Made by a program: the position numbers and the translations under genes. Under the pieces are notes generated by a model that had not been told where the DNA came from, ran no database searches, and was given only the letters and a program-made list of their open reading frames with translations. From contig NC_037645.1 in the NCBI RefSeq assembly GCF_003254395.2, positions 10,911,229 to 10,975,228 of the forward strand: 64,000 nucleotides of DNA, read 5' to 3'. This document shows positions 37,777 through 48,198 of the stretch, piece by piece (positions within the stretch are counted from its first letter, which is position 1; each line of letters begins with the position of its first letter). Origin of the DNA: Apis mellifera. Its lineage: Eukaryota; Arthropoda; Insecta; Hymenoptera; Apidae.

Positions 37777-40297
37777 CCGTCGAGAGGCTTCATTCGAATA
37801 AAGAATATCGGTGAGAAATATGGCGGATTATTGGCTAAAAGGATGTACATAGGGACGAATGTACGTGTACATAAAATTCACTTAAGGGAGGTTGGTTTTA
37901 TCGAAGCAGCTGCATCTGGAAATGTTATCTTCTGACAAAGGGGTGAGGAAGAAGCGAGCCACATTTATAGAGAGTATTTTTCGTAGTTGGCTTGGGATAA
38001 TTGAGATCTTGGATTTTTGTAAATTTTTGTTATCTTTATTTATTTATTTCTTTTTTTTTTGTACTTCGTTTCGATTAGATCTTCTCTTCTCGTTCTCACT
38101 CGGATTGAATATTGATAGTTGGATTGGGATTATTCATATTTGTTTGGAAACAAATTAAACAATTGATGTAAATTATTGCTGTGGATGATACTGTGGATCT
38201 TTAATAATCGATTTCTCCAACCTAAATTTCCAAAATTTTATTCGCTCGCAATTAATCTTCGCTAATTAGAAAACCTTCCTGGACTCGCAAAACGCGCGCA
38301 TGCAGGAAAATCAATTTAAAAACAAGGAAAGTAAAAAAAGAGAAGGAAAGAAAGAAAGAGAGAGAGAAAAATAAAGCAACAAAGAGAAACGTGCAACAAT
38401 GGAGAACAATGGAGAAAGGAGAAACTAATCAAATCAAAAAAAAGAAGAAAAAAAAAAGAAAAGAAAAGAAAAAAAAAAAAGAAGAAACTAAGGGTGCTGG
38501 GGCCAATAGTGTGTGCATTTTGAGTGGTGATCGTAGCCCACGTGTGTGAATGGAAGTGGACGAAGGACGAAAAAGATAAACAAAAATTAAAAAGGGGGAG
38601 GGGAGGAAGCACGAAACGAGCGAGAGAGAGAGAGAGAGAGAGACTTGTAACACTTATTCAGATCCACGACGACGTCAGCGATGTTTTGGAAACGGCGCGT
38701 ATCGTTCTCCAACTCGAGCAAAACTTGTGTTTTTCTCGAAACGTTTCCAACTGTAATTATACGTATTTTAATTAAAGTTGTGCGCCACTAGAGCGAAAAG
38801 AAGGAAAGAAAAAGAGAGGGAGAGAGAGGGAGAGAGGAGTGGTGAAATTTTTTCTTGCAAATCTTTTCGTGTGAATGTGTACGCAGAAAGTTGGAAATAA
38901 ATGAAAGAAGAAGCGAGAGAAACAGAGTAAGAGAAAAGGGAGAAGAGGATGGAATGAAAATGATTATCGTTGTTATTATATTGTCATTATAATCGTCATT
39001 GTACGAGCGAGAGCGTGTGTGAATATGTGTATGTGTGTATCTCTCTCTCTCTCTTCTTCTGTGTCTTCTTCTGCTTGTCTTTCTTTCCGTTCTGCCATCC
39101 CTTTTGCTCGCGACCCCACCCCCGATGAAGGCGGTCATCCATATGTGACTGTAGATCGTAAGGAATGGCCACTGTGACACCTGGCTTTTTCGACGAAAAA
39201 CAGGTGGAAAGATGAATTTCCTTGAGATTTGATATTGGTGATCTCCTTGGAGTGAAAATTTTTTTCATCTAAGAGAAACGATTGATAAGCGATTAAAGAT
39301 TTCGATCTTTAAAAGCAAAGTTTGAGTCACAGAAGACGAAATTAATTAATAATGTTATATAAGAAAATTTTATATTGGCGAACAACAATTCAATAATTGA
39401 ACATTAAATTATTACAATTTGATAATCAAATTTATTTATATATTTTCGTTCGATCAAACAATGTAAATTTGTGAAAAGAAGAATATTTGTAATATTGGGT
39501 TTTTCTTTTTTTTCGTGATCGAGGAAAAATGAAAATGAATTTAAAGGGTTGAGTTTAAGGGGATCGCGTGGAATTGTATGAGAATATCGTAGAATGATCG
39601 TTCGATTCTTTGTTTGCTCTGGAATAAATTTGATAAAGAAAAATCAAACACTTTCTGAAAATTCGAAAATGAATAAAATAAAAAGCTTGAAAAATTCTAA
39701 CGTAAAAAAAATCGTACTAAAATAAAGAGATAACTGTAAAATTGAAAATTAAAAAATCTAAAAAAAAAAAATATATATATAATCTTCATTCAAAGGATTA
39801 AGACAGTCCCAGAGCAGCACAAAGGGGTCGAATCGATCGTGGACAATGGATTACAGAGAGAAAAACCACGACATATCGATAAATCGAGAGAATTCGAGCA
39901 AGAAATTCAGAGAAGCTGCTAGGTAGCGCTAGGTAATCAATTATCTCGCCAACATCCAGAGGAGTAGTAGACGGAGCGAGGAAAAACTGGAAACAAGGGA
40001 AAGAAACCAACTGCACAAAACACGCCATTTACCAGGAAACGTTGAAAACAAAGGGGGAAAAAAAAAGAAAAAGAAAGAAAGAAAAAAAAACTCAAAATCT
40101 CGAGAGAGTACAGAAATATTTTTCACCTGAAACTATTTTAATTAAAGAGACTGTGCTGATAACTGTGCGAACAAGGAGAAGTGAACTCGAAAATTAAACT
40201 CGATTCGCTATACATAAAATGAATAGTTGGATATACATACTATAAATACGAGTATAAATATGAAATATAAATATTATAAATATTATACATACGTTAC

Positions 40298-40366
<69 letters not shown>

Positions 40367-41640
40367 TACACGAGAACAATTCGATGTTGGCTATAAACTT
40401 GTAAACTATTAGATAGATAAAAAGAAGAAAAAAGGAAAGAATAAAAGAGATTAAGTATCTGATAAGATGAGACGATGGGAGATGATTGTCAATGTCCGAT
40501 AGGCGAGCAGATTTTTTATACTAGTCGAGACATTTCGACGATTTTGGTGTCATTGTTTAACTTTGTAAATTGTATATTGTATAATTGATTAGGGTGATAA
40601 ATATAAAGATTGTAGTAGATTCTTTTATATAACTTGTTAAGTTTTGTCATAATTTTCTACTTAAGTTCAATTCGAACTTGTTGTGATTTATTTATCAATT
40701 TGGAATTGACAATTATATTCAAATTAAACACGATACTACTTTTGCGTGATACTACTTCGAGAATTAGTTTTTAAGTTCGAATCAGTATATAATTTATTAA
40801 TTCGATATCTGTTTATAATTTATCCGATTCTTTTAATTTAATTTCTAATTCTTTCCTCTCCTTAGGATTACACGATATTAATTTCTCAACACAGACATCA
40901 TTCACATTTGTAATTCTCTCGTATTTCGAATAAATTGTATTTAATTTAATCAACTAATCGTGAAATTTACTTTGGTCAATTCCAAAAAAAAAAATTGGCA
41001 AACGAGAAAAAATAATAATTTTTTTTTTCGAAGTTGTTTTTTTGCATATTCAAATACATACTGACACAAAAGCGTCGAAGTGCTATATAAAAAAGAAAAA
41101 ATATCATCGATCATTCTCTCGGTTTATGTCAGACGTGGTCGAGAATCGCGAAACCGAGAGATTAAAACATAAAAAAAAAAAAAAAATTCCTCCACGTGCG
41201 TCGAGAAACACGACGCCATTTTTATTCTCCCAATCGCAAGAAGAAAGCGAGACACGGTTCCGATCCTTTATTTCTTCACGAGGAAAAGGGGGGGGGGGGA
41301 AGAGAGGAAGAAGTACGAACAGAACGAGTTTCTTCTGTAAATAAATAGCTTTAACGCGATTTTTCACGTAAGAGAACAAAACAAACGAAAAAAAAAAAAG
41401 AGAGAGAGAGATGGAAATCGAAGAAATTACGAAGGAGAAGAGGGAAGGACGATAAGTGAAGAGAAATCTTTTTTTTCTGTAAAAAGTAAGAAACGGATGA
41501 GAAAGGGATGAGAAAGGGAAGAGATGAAAAAGGATGGAGAATGTGGTTTTATATAGAATGCGAGAGTGTAGATTTCAGGGTATTTATATCGAGGGTTAAA
41601 TAGTTAAATATACGAGAAAAAAATATTTAAATATAAATTA
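37775..41640. other. Convergent intergenic / possible 3' UTR region, left part
   Basis: There is no supported coding sequence. It holds (GA)n at 38622-38642, a purine-rich run at 38340-38480 and a TA run at 40296-40364. Several AATAAA words could end the + strand transcript. The open frames here are low-complexity translations of poly-T, GA and TA tracts. Confidence 0.5.
40296..40364. repeat. (TA)n microsatellite, interrupted
   Basis: Two TA runs separated by acata and aaata, in the convergent intergenic region. Confidence 0.9.
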
Positions 41641-41686
41641 TAAATTATAAATATAAATATATACGTATATATGTATATATAAATAT

Positions 41687-41732
41687 TTGAGAGGATATAA
41701 ATATATAATTACAGATATTTATATCCTCTCAA
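41687..41732. other. Perfect 18-bp inverted repeat, 10-base loop
   Basis: The arms are 41687-41704 (TTGAGAGGATATAAATAT) and 41715-41732 (its exact reverse complement), with loop ataattacag. AT-rich flanks could extend the stem imperfectly. It may be a foldback RNA or simply a local inverted duplication; nothing shows that it is transcribed. Confidence 0.75.
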
Positions 41733-44700
41733 TATATATATATATATGTATATATGTGTATAGTATGTTTTTATTGTTGTGAAGTTACTGAAAAGAATGG
41801 TCGACGAGCGCGAATTCGTTGACTCTCTCTCATGTTTCATCGAAAAATGATTTTCTCTCGATTGTCATCTTTTTATTTTCTATTTTCAAACTTACGCTAA
41901 TTGATTCTTCATCGAACGAATCACTGGTACGAATTAAAAAAAATAACGAAATGGATTTTTTTCATAATCTCCATCGTCTACTTTTTAGATTCTAAACTAG
42001 AAAATTCTTTTTTACCGTCAGATGATAATGTCGCATATTTAAATTTTTCTTTCGAAAACTTTTGAACTCCAAACGTAGATAGAACAAATCCATTTGCGTA
42101 AATAGCTATCTTAAGCTGTTTTTTAAATAGCCTATCTAGGAGGACAGGTTTCTCAATATCGGGAAACACAGATCTTATGACTCTTCAAAGTTCCTCAGAG
42201 ATCAGCGAGTATTTGATCTCTCGAGTGGCGCTGGAAACGGTTTCATTTCACGTTCGAAACTCTTGAGAGGAGAACAAATCTCTGGCCCGTGTTCTAATCG
42301 ACAGTTTCCAGCGCTGCAATGATTCTCCACCACTGTTCGTAACCTTCAATTCAAAATTTTTTCATTTTCGATATTGTTGAAAAAAATTCCATTTCTTATT
42401 TCGATAATTCAACTCTTTAATTCGTAACAACTGTTTAAAATAATATTTTCTTAAAATTATGTACATTACAATGGTCAACAGAGAGAGGAACGTTCGATGA
42501 AATGATGATTCTGTTCCGAGACGAATGCGACAGAAATGTATCCGCGTTCCTTCGATGATGTAAAGTGATGTTTATATGAGGATTCGAAAGACAGGTATTT
42601 GCGGAGGTGCGTTATAATAGGGGAGAAAAAAGAAAAAGATGGTTTCGAAAACGATTTGGACTATTTTCAAGGTGATAGGATCAAAGATTGAACGATTGTA
42701 AAGAATAATCTAATATTTAAACTAACTATACAGTATAATAACTATATTCCTAATTTTAGAAATTCGAAACGTTTCTCTGTGATCAGAAATGATCATATTT
42801 GAAACGGGATAAAAATAATAATTTCGATTGCACAAGTCACGATACGCCATGTGATTCAAATAAAATTCATCGTCAAATTTTTCATAAAGAGAGAGCATTA
42901 TAAATATTTTGCGAAATGAAATTTCATTAAAAAAAAAAAAAAAAAAATGGGAAGAAATATCGTAGCTATTTTCAGAGGATTTAGAATTATATTTAAAATT
43001 AGAATATTTCTTTTTTTTTTTTTTTTTTTTTTAAATTTCAAAGATCAAAGGTCACCTATCACCAATCCATGAATTTATTTTGAAAAAAGAAAAAAAAAGA
43101 ACAAAATGCACTGAAAATAATTCGTTCCCTAACCTCGTCGCGCGCACACTGCCTGTAGAACGAAACACAACGACTACTACCCGTCTCTAGTTTTAGTAAT
43201 TTACATGGTAATTTCGATTTTGTAAATTGAAGAATCGAGGAAGCTGAGCTTTCGAAACCCTCGATCGAGAAAATTCGAATTTGATATTTATATTATACTT
43301 GGCTAACAACTATACTAATTTTCCACAATGACCATTCATTCGAAGCGATATTAATTTCAAACTATAATAAATTTGAACTACATTGAATACAATAGTAAAA
43401 ATTGAGAAACGAATTTTTAAAAAATTAATCGAATCAATTCTTATCTATTCTCATCGTCGATTTCTTCTTTTAATTTCTTGAGAAATAATAATAATAATAA
43501 TAATAAAAAATCCACGAACGATTAAATTTTCCAAATGGAGGGAAAATCGACGAAAGAAATTAGAAATTTCGAAGAGTAAATTTTGAGATCTCGATCGAGG
43601 GTTAAGGCTGCAACAAACCATCTTGATATACCAATACTAATCACGCTAGAATAAGGATAGCCGCGTGTAAAAGACGCCTGATACATTTTTTTACCGAAAG
43701 AAAAAAAAGAAAAAAAATAAAAAAAAAAGAAAAAAAAATAGAAGAGGAGATATCAGCGTTATCTCGAACCATGATAGAGTTAAGAGTGAGGAGAAGGGGG
43801 TGGAAGTTACCCTGGAGTGGAACTTTAAGAAAAAAAGAAAAAAAAAAAAAAGAAAAAAAAAATGAGATTAATACGCGTTTCCATATGCGCCCCGTAATTC
43901 TCGAGAGAGAAAAAAAGAGAGAATTTTATCACTATTTCAAATTTCGAGTTTTCGAAATGTCAAGCTTTGTACCGTGAAAACCGCGATTCTTTGCGTGATC
44001 AATAATAAAACGTTTCGATGTTGGATTGAAGAAAGAAAGAAGAGAAAATATATACAGCATACATGCATACATACACACATATACACACACACACACATAT
44101 AACGTACACACACGAACTATTACCATGATACTTATTAATGTAAATGGTTTTTCATTACTATATTATAGATGTTACTTAATAATATATTTACAAATAATTA
44201 AACGGGAGTCTGTGGTGGTTTTATTCGCAAACCTTGACTGTCCTTCGAAATTTTTTTCTCTAATTTATCATCCATTTTCTTTTTTATCACTTTGTGGGAA
44301 TTGGGAATGAGAATAGGAACGTGTAGAAAAATATTTTGAAATTACATCTCTTTCCAAATGCGTTCCGTTATTTTAAAAATCGAATTTATTAAAAATATTT
44401 ATCAATTTCATTCCTTCGAGTTACAAGTCGTTGAAAAAAAATTCTTTTTCTGTAAATTAAAAAAAAAAAAAAGAAGAGAATCTATGGAGATAAATGATGA
44501 AAAAAAGGTAAACAACAAAGTTCCGACAATAAATATGTTTTATTACACATATATCTCGTACGAGGGTTACACGATATTAATACATTGTTCATTTAACTGT
44601 CCAGCAATCAAACACGTTGTATTCATTTTTCATTTCATCTTTTTTTTTTTCTTTTTTAATCTTTTTTTTTTTTCTTTTTTTTCTTTTTTCTTTTTTCTCC

Positions 44701-44941
44701 TTAATTCCTCTGTCACCTCTCGCAATCATGAGCGTCTTATCATCGTGACCATGTCCGTTTTAATTGACACGTCATCGTCATCACCATTGTCATTTCGATC
44801 GATATTAATTCTTAAATATATATATCAATTAAAATTGCACACGCGTTTCTCATCTCCATCGAAAAATCATCATCATCATCTCGGTGATACACATTTTTTG
44901 TTAAAACATCGTAATTAGTCACGAGAGGAAGCTTGCGATAT

Positions 44942-44978
<37 letters not shown>

Positions 44979-45500
44979 TATAGATTCAGTTCAACTGAAA
45001 TCGAGGGAGGAGGGTAAAAGAAAAAAAAGAAAAACAAATGATATAGATAGAATCGTAGAAAGAAAAATCTTGGAATTAAATCTATATATAAATGATATCA
45101 GGGCACAAGACAAACGGATAAAAAGGAGAAAAGAAAATCATACATATGTTATTTTTTTTACTTCTTTTTTTTTTTTTTTTCTTTTTACTTTTTACTTTTT
45201 TACTTTTTCCCGTCGTTCGATCGGTCGTTCTAGCTCGAACTTCTTCGGATCTTCGCGTTCAAATTTGTTCAAATTTTCGAGCGGAATACTTCGAGGGATC
45301 CCGAAAACGGAAACAGCGTCATGTCAGTTCGTTTTTTTAATTCATTTATCGTCTTTTTCGCGGTTTAAACGTTTAATTATCATTAATTATCTGGTCGCTT
45401 ACGCCCTAAAGAAGATTCGCTTGCTTATTTTTTTTTTCTTTTTTTCTTTATTATTCTTACGTATTTCTTTTTTTTTTTTTTTTTAAACTTTTTCTTGCTT
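41733..45500. other. Convergent intergenic / possible UTR region, middle part
   Basis: AT-rich with no supported gene. It holds poly-T at 43011-43032, an A-rich stretch at 43690-43740, (CA)n at 44078-44114 and (TA)n at 44936-44977. Poly-T/poly-C interruptions generate long but meaningless open frames such as 44358-44918. The inverted-repeat cluster at 42.2 kb is listed separately. Confidence 0.5.
42190..42320. other. Cluster of nested inverted repeats, possible structured RNA
   Basis: There is an 8-bp hairpin with arms 42197-42204 and 42214-42221 and a 9-base loop. It is followed by an 11-bp GC-containing stem with arms 42228-42238 (GCGCTGGAAAC) and 42304-42314. Inside that stem sit two small stems: 42240-42244 with 42256-42260, and 42271-42276 with 42290-42295. 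The layout is a three-way junction next to a hairpin. The segment is richer in GC than its surroundings. No known RNA family is recognised. Confidence 0.4.
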
Positions 45501-45780
45501 TTTTTTTTTTCGTTTATTAGGTTAATTTTTCTCAGCTTAATTATCTAGTCGTGTACTCGTAGCCTTACGTAAATTTATTTCTTAATGATCTAAGCTTGGT
45601 GGCCAGCACCAAAAACACTCACTAGATTCACTGCCTACGGACACAGATAGACGGGTTTCGCCTCTTTCTCGAGCAACTCGCGCGCGTCGGCCATTTTGTT
45701 TCGCGTAGAGGGAACCATTTTCTTATCGTCGTCGAGTCGAGAAGAATACGAGTTCTTCAGAGGGAGAGAAAGAACGTCTC

Positions 45781-45842
<62 letters not shown>
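45781..45842. repeat. (TC)n microsatellite
   Basis: About 30 TC units, imperfect at the left edge, between a GC-containing patch and AT-rich DNA in the dnc downstream region. Confidence 0.9.
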
Positions 45843-45844
<2 letters not shown>

Positions 45845-45993
45845 TTTTTCTTATTCATTATTAGTTAATTAGTATAAAAAAGGAAAATAAAAAGCATCAG
45901 TAGAAAAACGCAAGATCCGATGGGAATTTACAAAGAATATATTGGGGATGTGAATTTCGATGAAGAGTGCTTCGAGAAAGAGTGCGACAAAGA

Positions 45994-46056
45994 ATCGACG
46001 CTCGATCATCGAGACGATTTTTCTTTTTCTCTTCGGCTAATTTTTCGAGCGTCGAT
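45994..46056. other. 12-bp perfect inverted repeat with 39-base loop, extendable to 17 of 18 pairs
   Basis: The arms are 45994-46005 (ATCGACGCTCGA) and 46045-46056 (TCGAGCGTCGAT). Beyond one A.C mismatch, four more pairs form outward (45989-45992 with 46058-46061). The arms have balanced composition, unlike the AT hairpins elsewhere. It lies in the presumed dnc 3' UTR. Confidence 0.6.
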
Positions 46057-46550
46057 CCTTTCAAAATTTGAGCGATTCACAGACATCCAAGCGAGAGAGT
46101 ACTTCGTTTACTTCATTGTCTCTGATTCTTTTTTTTTTTTCTCATTATATTTTTTCATTTTTGTCTTCTGTTTTTTTTTTTTTTTTTTTTTGGTTCGTAG
46201 TCTCGTTTCTTTAACACATCGAGAAACTGCAAGAAACCTAACTAATTAATTCTCTTTTCACCTCATTTTTAGTTTTCCCTAAAATAATCTACCATCGCTA
46301 GAAAAGCCAGAACGCGCGATGATTTCTCGCTGTTTGTTCGCATCGTGTGTGTTCTTTTTTTTTTTTTTTTTTTTTCGATCACGATATATACATATGCATA
46401 TATCAATCTTTTTCAAAATTCTCTTTGTTTGTATTCAGGATGAAGAAGAAAAAATTCGAAGTTCGATCTTTCTGTTCTGGTTCGTTACCCGAACGACGTA
46501 GTGACTAACATTACTCTTTGGTTAAAAACGATCGCGTATATATGCGTATG

Positions 46551-46582
46551 TGTATGTGTGTGTATGTGTGTGTGTGTGTGTA
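46551..46582. repeat. (TG)n microsatellite, interrupted
   Basis: tgtgtgtatgtgtgtgtgtg-type run. It produces only a Val-Cys-rich artefact frame on the + strand. Confidence 0.85.
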
Positions 46583-48063
46583 ATGCGTGTGTCTATGTGT
46601 ATGTGTATGAATGCGAAAACAAAGCTTCAGAAACCTACCGTAATTTTAATATAAACTCAAAGGAAAAGGCCAGCCTTCTAATATTAAAATTAACCATTCA
46701 TCCGCCCAGTGGCGTCATCTATCACGTTCATCAATATTTACAAACGCGATTCCTCCCAATTTTTCACCCCCTTTTCTTCTCATTAACATCCTCTACTAAG
46801 CTCTCTACTAAGTCGGCGAGCGATGATTACGAAAGTCTTACGATTAGGGATAGGCTTAGCTCTAGACGATATTAGGTAGTTGTCAAGATGGCAATCATCG
46901 GAGAACCAAGGATGAACGTGGAAAGCGCTGGCGACTACTGTTTACTCTAGCTGCATCTTCTTGGCATCTAACCCCTGACCCTTCTCCTCATGGATCACTC
47001 TTATCACCAATCCTTCTTCCTCTGTCTTCTTTCTTCTTCTTCTTCTTCTCGCACAGCATCACGAAGAGATCCAGAATTGAACAAATTTCATTCTCTTCAA
47101 CGGCCTAGAAACCTTGTGATCCTGAGCCGAGGGTCAGCTGGCCGCGCAAAAGATCCTCCGAATCGTTGAATTAATTACGGCCCGGGGCCGTTTGTACCGT
47201 GTAATTGATATGTCAAGATAGGATCCTATCACTGAGGCGAGATGAGACTTTCTTGCGTTTTCTTTTTCTCTCTTTTCTTTTTTTTTTTTCCCCTCATTTT
47301 TCTCGTTCTATATATTATACGTAGTAATTAAGGAAGACCCGTGGCAAAGACGATCATCTTTCTGCACGGTCCGCCTGGGTAATATACAGGTACTTGGTGA
47401 AGAGATTCGTGCCCTCCGTTCGAGCCAGGTACGCGCCAAGATTTGGGGAGGGAGGGAAAGGGGGGACGATCGAACGACAACAAGTGGGTGGGAGAGAAGC
47501 GACAATGGTAACAACGACGATGCTACTTTCTCCGTCTCTCTGTCGAGGATGAGGTCCATCGTGGACGACGCTATATCGTTACGCCTCGAACCAGCCGAGA
47601 CGCAGCGATTAAAAAGAATCGTCGCTCGTTGCCGAGGCCCGCGTCAGCTTTCGAGCGAACGATCGCGTCTAATGGACAGCCCTTCTTCTTCCTCTTCTTC
47701 TTTCTTCTCCTGGAGCTGATGATTTTCCCCGCTTGTTGATGACGCGTCAACAGAAAAGACTTTTCCAATTTGTTCCAGAGGTAGTCTGAACTAGCGGCGA
47801 CTAGACGTTCCATTCATTCGGTTACGTTTCACTTTCCGTTCCTCCTTCACTCTCTCTCTCTCTCTGTTTTTCCGTCCTTCCTTCCGTTCCGAGACGAGAC
47901 AACCTTCCACCGTTCCGGGGAGTGGAGAGCTTGGCCAAAAAGGTCAATAGGTCGACACAAAGAGACCTGGCCAGCGGCAGCGAGTTGACTGTCACTGACG
48001 CACACGCCACCAGGTCTGCTGCACCTTCTCGTGGAGCTTTCTGCAAATACCCGCGAGCCTCCG

Positions 48064-48198
48064 TCACATCCCAGCCTCTGCCGCGTTCTCATCCGTCTCA
48101 CCGCCCCCTTCCTCGCTCGCCAGGATCGTTTTCGCAGCTCCACCCGTGTCCCCGATCTCCGTTGTTTCGCCTGTCTCGTCGCCTTCTTCCAGTGTCAC
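48064..48198 (-). CDS. dnc: dnc terminal coding exon, acidic C-terminus
   Basis: The acceptor is ttgtttgttccag (AG at 48200-48199). The exon encodes VTLEEGDETGETTEIGDTGG, then AAKTILASEEGGGETDENAAEAGM and TGA at 48064-48066. RIHFQ|VTLEE matches the insect dunce C-terminus recalled from Drosophila (RxRFQVTLEE), which supports this small last exon. It is very acidic and presumably disordered. Confidence 0.94.
   Translation of the reverse strand: MTLEEGDETGETTEIGDTGGAAKTILASEEGGGETDENAAEAGM

Larger units (their letters stand above)
45501..48063 (-). other. dnc: Probable dnc 3' UTR and downstream flank
   Basis: This follows the dnc stop (TGA at 48064-48066) on the minus strand. It is richer in GC than the DNA on its left, which fits an expressed UTR. 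On the minus strand the next canonical AATAAA words read toward the end are at 45574-45579 and 45513-45518 (seen as tttatt on +). The tract between 45580 and 48063 seems to lack one, so a 3' UTR of about 2.5 kb is plausible. It contains (TC)n at 45781-45842, (TG)n at 46551-46582 and a 12-bp inverted repeat at 45994-46056. The true end is not visible. Confidence 0.4.

Noticed and set aside
37242..37850. 202-codon open frame on the minus strand
   Set aside because: It is antisense to the terminal exon and translates GA, TA and AAATAT repeats into Ser-Leu and Phe-Ile-Tyr runs.
44358..44918. 186-codon open frame on the + strand
   Set aside because: Dominated by poly-T-encoded phenylalanine and lacks splice signals or domain-like composition.
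47308..48143. Several overlapping minus-strand frames next to the dnc stop
   Set aside because: They lie after the dnc stop in the presumed 3' UTR. Partial overlap with the last exon in other frames explains the longest, and none has its own recognisable features.
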